Shown here in pieces: positions 5,386-8,437 of a DNA stretch of 8,437 nucleotides. The DNA is from JALXCG01 sp026991065 [NCBI: Gemmatimonadota bacterium]. GTDB taxonomy: Bacteria; GCA-2686955. Where the stretch lies: NCBI GenBank assembly GCA_026991065.1, contig JALXCG010000090.1, positions 1 through 8,437 on the forward strand. The letters are read 5' to 3'. Position numbers and translations under genes: made by a program. The notes beneath the pieces were generated by a model, which worked only from the letters and a program-made list of their open reading frames with translations, did no database searches and had not been told where the DNA came from. Each line of letters starts with the position of its first letter. Within the stretch, counting starts at the first letter, position 1.

Positions 5386-8300
5386 GGCCGGCGTGGTGCG
5401 GCCCGGCGTGACGCCGAAGGGGCGAAAGCCCGCCCAATAGTAGGGGTGGCGCCCGGCACCCGGCGTCGACCGCGCGTTGCGCCTGGCCTCTTCCAGCAGC
5501 ACTTGCCGAGCGCTGCGCAGGGCTAGCGCCGGATCCATGGAATGCTCCGCGAGTGCGCGGTAGAAGTGGTCGATGAGTTCCGCGGTCGCCTCATCGGCGG
5601 CACGCCAGAGCGACGCGACCACCGGCCCCGCTCCGGCCTGGGCAAACGCTCGCACCAAGCCCAGCAACCCCTCGGTCGGCGAGAGACGGCCGCCGCCGGC
5701 TTGACAGGCGGTGATCAGTACCAGGGGGCGCCGCCGCAGCGCAATCTCGGCGATCTCATAGGCGAGGAGAAGACCGCATTCGGGAGCACCGGTGCCCAGC
5801 CGATCTCGACTCACGTTGTCGGGATCCCCGGTGGCGGCATTCTCCGGCCCGAGCGCTGCGGCGAGTACCAGGCCGCTGTAGTGAGCGTCATCGAGATCGA
5901 TGAAACCATGGCAGCCCAGGTGAATCAGGCGGGCTGCCGGAGCGTGTTCGCGGTATGCCTCGATGGTAGACTGGGCGCCCGCGAGGTCGACGATGCGAGC
6001 ACCGGGGAAGCAGCGACGTAGAGTTGCCGCTTCCTGGCGAGTTCCCGGCAGGGGACCGAAGCGGCGGCCGGGCGCGAGGTGGGCAGGGCCGACCTCTTCG
6101 GCGGATCCGGCCGCGGCGATGCGCGCACTCTCAACACCGCCCGCAGGAGCGTCATCGGCGCGGCCCAGTGGATCGGTGAGGGCCAGGATTGCGAATCGCT
6201 CTTTCGCGGCGAGTGGATCATTCGCTTGCTCCGCCGCTGAAGCGGATCGCTGGTGGCGCAGTTCGGCGGCAAGCAGCGTGGCAGCGGTGGCGTAGCTGGT
6301 GGCATAGCGTTCGCCGAAATACTCGCACTGGGCGAAATGGGGCGCCTGCTCCCACCGCGGCCACCCCGCCTCGCCGGGAGCGCGCAGCACCAGAATCTCG
6401 AAGGGCAGTTCGTGCAACGGCCCGGAGGGGATCAGAATCAAGCGTTCGATCGCCACTCCGGGGGCCGCCAGTTCCAGCAGCGCTTCGCGCAGCGGCGGCA
6501 GGAGCAGAGCCGAAAGGCGAAGCAGCCGGGCACGATAGCCGAAACGGGGATAGAAGGCGACCCGGCTCTTGCGGGTCAGTGGGCCGACCACTCCCGCGAC
6601 CAGCTCGCGCAGGCGCCGGCGGCCGAGATCCAGGCGCACAAACCGCCAGCCGCGGGCGGCCACCACCCACACAAAGGTGGCAGAAGCGGTGACCAGAAAC
6701 TCGACCAGCGCCTGGTCATCACCCGTGATCAGGTGCTGTCGGGCCGCCGCCAATGAGAGCGGCGGCGTGAGCCCCTGCTCCGCGCTATAGGTGGGGTGGC
6801 GAAACTCGATCTCCTCCAGCAGCCGCTGATGTTCACTGCGCACCTCCGCCAGTTCGGCGACCAGTTCCTGCCGCCGCTCATCGGGCGCTGTGCCACCCTC
6901 CGCGCTGGAGCTGACGCGCGCGCCGCCACCCGCGCCGGCCACCGCCGCGGTCAGCTTCTGGATCCGGCTCTCCAACTCGGCCCGGGCCCGGGCTTCCGCG
7001 GCAGGAATGCGCCACGCCGTGGCTCCCCGCAGAACATGGTCGATGAGGGAGCGCCCCTTGGCCCTCTCGGCAAGGCGAAACGCCCACTCCTGGTCCGCTC
7101 GCGACGCTCGTTCATCGCCAACCAGGAACTCCACCGCGTCCTCGAAAAGCTCCAGCGACTCATCGGCCAGTCGCGTGCGCCGGGCGGCGGGGCCGATCTC
7201 GTGGAGCCAGTGTTCAAAGAGGGACATCGCCTCTTCGTAGGCCTGCTGCGCGGCATCCCGCCGTCCGCGCGCCGCCAGGGCGCGGGCGCGAACGTGGTGG
7301 GCGCGGGAGAGGTCATAGACGTCACCAACCGTGGCGAGCAGGGCGCAGGCCTGTTCGGCATCGGCCAGGGCGGCAACGTGATCGGCGGGAGTAGCGCCGT
7401 TCTGGATCCTGGAGCGAAGAATCAGCGTGGCGCCTTCGCCGTGGCGATCCTCCAATTGGCGATAGAGGCGCAGGGTGCGATCACAGAGCGGTAGCAGTGC
7501 CGTGAGTTCAGCGCCGCGCCGCCAACAGACCTCGGTGAGTGCGCGGTGGGACTGTGCCAGAAGGTGCTGAGACTGCGGAGGGTTCTGCGCGTTGAGAATC
7601 CGCAGGGTGGCGCGGACCGCCGCCTCGGCGCGCTCCAGATCACCGCTGCTGAGATTCAGATTGGCCAATTCATTGTAAATCGTCGCCTCTTTCAGGCGGC
7701 GGTTGCCCTGTCGCGCCAACTGCAGCGCCTCGCCGAGAATCTCCCGGCTGCGTTCGGGAGAGCCGGTGTAGGCTTCGATGCGCGCCCGCGAGAGGAGAGT
7801 CGTGACCCGCCCGTCGATATCGCCCGTGGCTTCGCTCAGGGTGGTGCAGCGCCGGTAGATCGCGCGGGCTTCGCGCAACTCGCCAAGCGTCTCCAGCGCG
7901 GCCGCGTGGGAGACCAGAAACCCGGTCTCGAACCATGGATCTCCGGTGGCGGTGATCGCCGAAAGTACCTCTTCACCAATCTCCACCGCTTTCGCCGTCA
8001 GCCCGCGGCGGCGGTAAACAAAACTCAGGTTGATTTTGCCGGTCGCCTCCAGACGTTGGTCGCCGATTGTCTGGGCGAGCTTGATCACCCGCGACAGCAG
8101 CGCCAGGTTGCGGCGCGGTTTGCCCTGGGCCGCGCAGATACCAGCGAGGCTGTTGCAGGCCAAGGCTGCCAGCCGTCGATTGCCATCCGCCCGAGCACTT
8201 CGCAGCAGGGCAACTTTCTGCCGGATCCCCTCGTCCACCCTACCGTTGGCCACGTCGTGCCCGCTAAGGGCCAGGCGCGTCATGGCGTGCAGTGCCCGGT

Positions 8301-8437
8301 CTCCGACCCGAGCCGCGAGTTCAGCCGCGGCGCGCAGAGAGGGCGGAAGATGCTCGGCGCTCACCACCCACTGCGCGAGAAACGCGAACCAGAGCATCGA
8401 ATCCGCCACCGCGCGCCGATTCCAGGCCCGGCGCCCC
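5371..8437 (-). CDS. TPR-CHAT protein, caspase-like peptidase, N-terminus missing (partial)
   Basis: At least 1,021 residues are visible and the frame is still open at the window edge. Numbering here starts from an internal GTG at 8409. That GTG is unlikely to be the true start, because the nine codons before it (GRRAWNRRA) continue the repeat pattern. Residues 37-406 are about ten TPR-like units of 39-44 residues; three successive units begin NRRLAAL (77), DQRLEAT (117) and DPWFETG (157). A helical region follows at 410-540, with a coiled-coil-like stretch at 512-535 (RRQELVAELAEVRSEHQRLL). The CHAT domain (PF12770) covers about 550-1003, with LILIPSGPLHELPFEILV at 657-674, HLGCHG with candidate catalytic H834, TACQAGGG with candidate nucleophile C902, and HPYYWAGFRPFG near the end. 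CHAT proteins are clan CD (caspase/separase-like) cysteine peptidases that occur in bacterial defence and cell-death systems as well as with unknown roles. The substrate is unknown. It faces the XRE gene. Confidence 0.93.
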   Translation of the reverse strand, partial: GRRAWNRRAVADSMLWFAFLAQWVVSAEHLPPSLRAAAELAARVGDRALHAMTRLALSGHDVANGRVDEGIRQKVALLRSARADGNRRLAALACNSLAGICAAQGKPRRNLALLSRVIKLAQTIGDQRLEATGKINLSFVYRRRGLTAKAVEIGEEVLSAITATGDPWFETGFLVSHAAALETLGELREARAIYRRCTTLSEATGDIDGRVTTLLSRARIEAYTGSPERSREILGEALQLARQGNRRLKEATIYNELANLNLSSGDLERAEAAVRATLRILNAQNPPQSQHLLAQSHRALTEVCWRRGAELTALLPLCDRTLRLYRQLEDRHGEGATLILRSRIQNGATPADHVAALADAEQACALLATVGDVYDLSRAHHVRARALAARGRRDAAQQAYEEAMSLFEHWLHEIGPAARRTRLADESLELFEDAVEFLVGDERASRADQEWAFRLAERAKGRSLIDHVLRGATAWRIPAAEARARAELESRIQKLTAAVAGAGGGARVSSSAEGGTAPDERRQELVAELAEVRSEHQRLLEEIEFRHPTYSAEQGLTPPLSLAAARQHLITGDDQALVEFLVTASATFVWVVAARGWRFVRLDLGRRRLRELVAGVVGPLTRKSRVAFYPRFGYRARLLRLSALLLPPLREALLELAAPGVAIERLILIPSGPLHELPFEILVLRAPGEAGWPRWEQAPHFAQCEYFGERYATSYATAATLLAAELRHQRSASAAEQANDPLAAKERFAILALTDPLGRADDAPAGGVESARIAAAGSAEEVGPAHLAPGRRFGPLPGTRQEAATLRRCFPGARIVDLAGAQSTIEAYREHAPAARLIHLGCHGFIDLDDAHYSGLVLAAALGPENAATGDPDNVSRDRLGTGAPECGLLLAYEIAEIALRRRPLVLITACQAGGGRLSPTEGLLGLVRAFAQAGAGPVVASLWRAADEATAELIDHFYRALAEHSMDPALALRSARQVLLEEARRNARSTPGAGRHPYYWAGFRPFGVTPGRTTPASICR
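5404..5431 (+). terminator. Two tandem hairpins just past the XRE stop, weak terminator candidate
   Basis: CGGCG-TGA-CGCCG (5404-5416) and GGGC-GAAA-GCCC (5420-5431, a GNRA-type loop) lie 19-46 bases after the XRE stop codon. On the plus-strand transcript they could slow polymerase or block 3' exonucleases. No T tract follows, and the DNA also encodes the C-terminus of the CHAT protein (residues near GFRPFGVT), so codon use alone could explain them. Confidence 0.25.

Noticed and set aside
6253-7494. Several plus-strand open frames of 110-232 codons inside the CHAT gene
   Set aside because: All are antisense to the TPR-CHAT frame, are low-complexity Arg/Ala/Gly-rich, and show no family motifs.
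1-8437. Search for CRISPR repeats, tRNA/rRNA genes, transposase genes and attachment sites
   Set aside because: No regularly spaced repeats, cloverleaf-like sequences, transposase motifs or terminal inverted repeats were seen by eye. The TPR-CHAT gene is therefore not visibly linked to a CRISPR locus within this window.

Overview
The window is GC-rich, densely coding bacterial DNA with no RNA genes, insertion sequences or CRISPR repeats. The secreted nuclease ends in a C-terminal FlgD-Ig/type-A-sorting-like module (PNPFNP, then a GVYLCRL strand). Such modules are typical of the FCB group and nearby candidate phyla (Eisenbacteria/Krumholzibacteria-like lineages). With the high GC, this points to such an organism; the assignment is inference, not proof.

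Layout, left to right. (1) 1-438, minus: 5' part of an exported SUMF1/FGE-sulfatase-fold protein, cut by the window edge. (2) 564-1937, plus: exported protein with seven FG-GAP repeats, probably one seven-bladed beta-propeller. It diverges from (1) across a short A/T-richer gap. (3) 1980-3113, minus: exported EndA/Vvn-type endonuclease I with the C-terminal sorting-like module. It is tail-to-tail with (2), with a hairpin between them. (4) 3235-4527, plus: class I/II PLP aminotransferase, divergent from (3). (5) 4645-5385, plus: XRE-family regulator with an AT-hook-like N-terminus, a Gly/Ala-rich linker and a TPR-like C-terminus. (6) 5371-8437, minus: 5'-incomplete protein of at least 1,021 residues, with an array of about ten roughly 40-residue TPR-like units, a helical/coiled-coil segment and a C-terminal CHAT (caspase-like) domain with His and Cys in place. 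Genes 5 and 6 overlap tail-to-tail by 15 bp.

Genes 1-3 look like cell-surface or secreted functions, and gene 4 looks like ordinary metabolism. The part most likely to be a less-described system is genes 5 and 6: a caspase-like TPR-CHAT protein facing a DNA-binding protein that has its own TPR-like tail and a long flexible linker. A protease/regulator partnership is a testable hypothesis based on domains and adjacency; nothing in the sequence demonstrates it. The N-terminus of the CHAT protein, where an additional domain could sit, lies outside the window.
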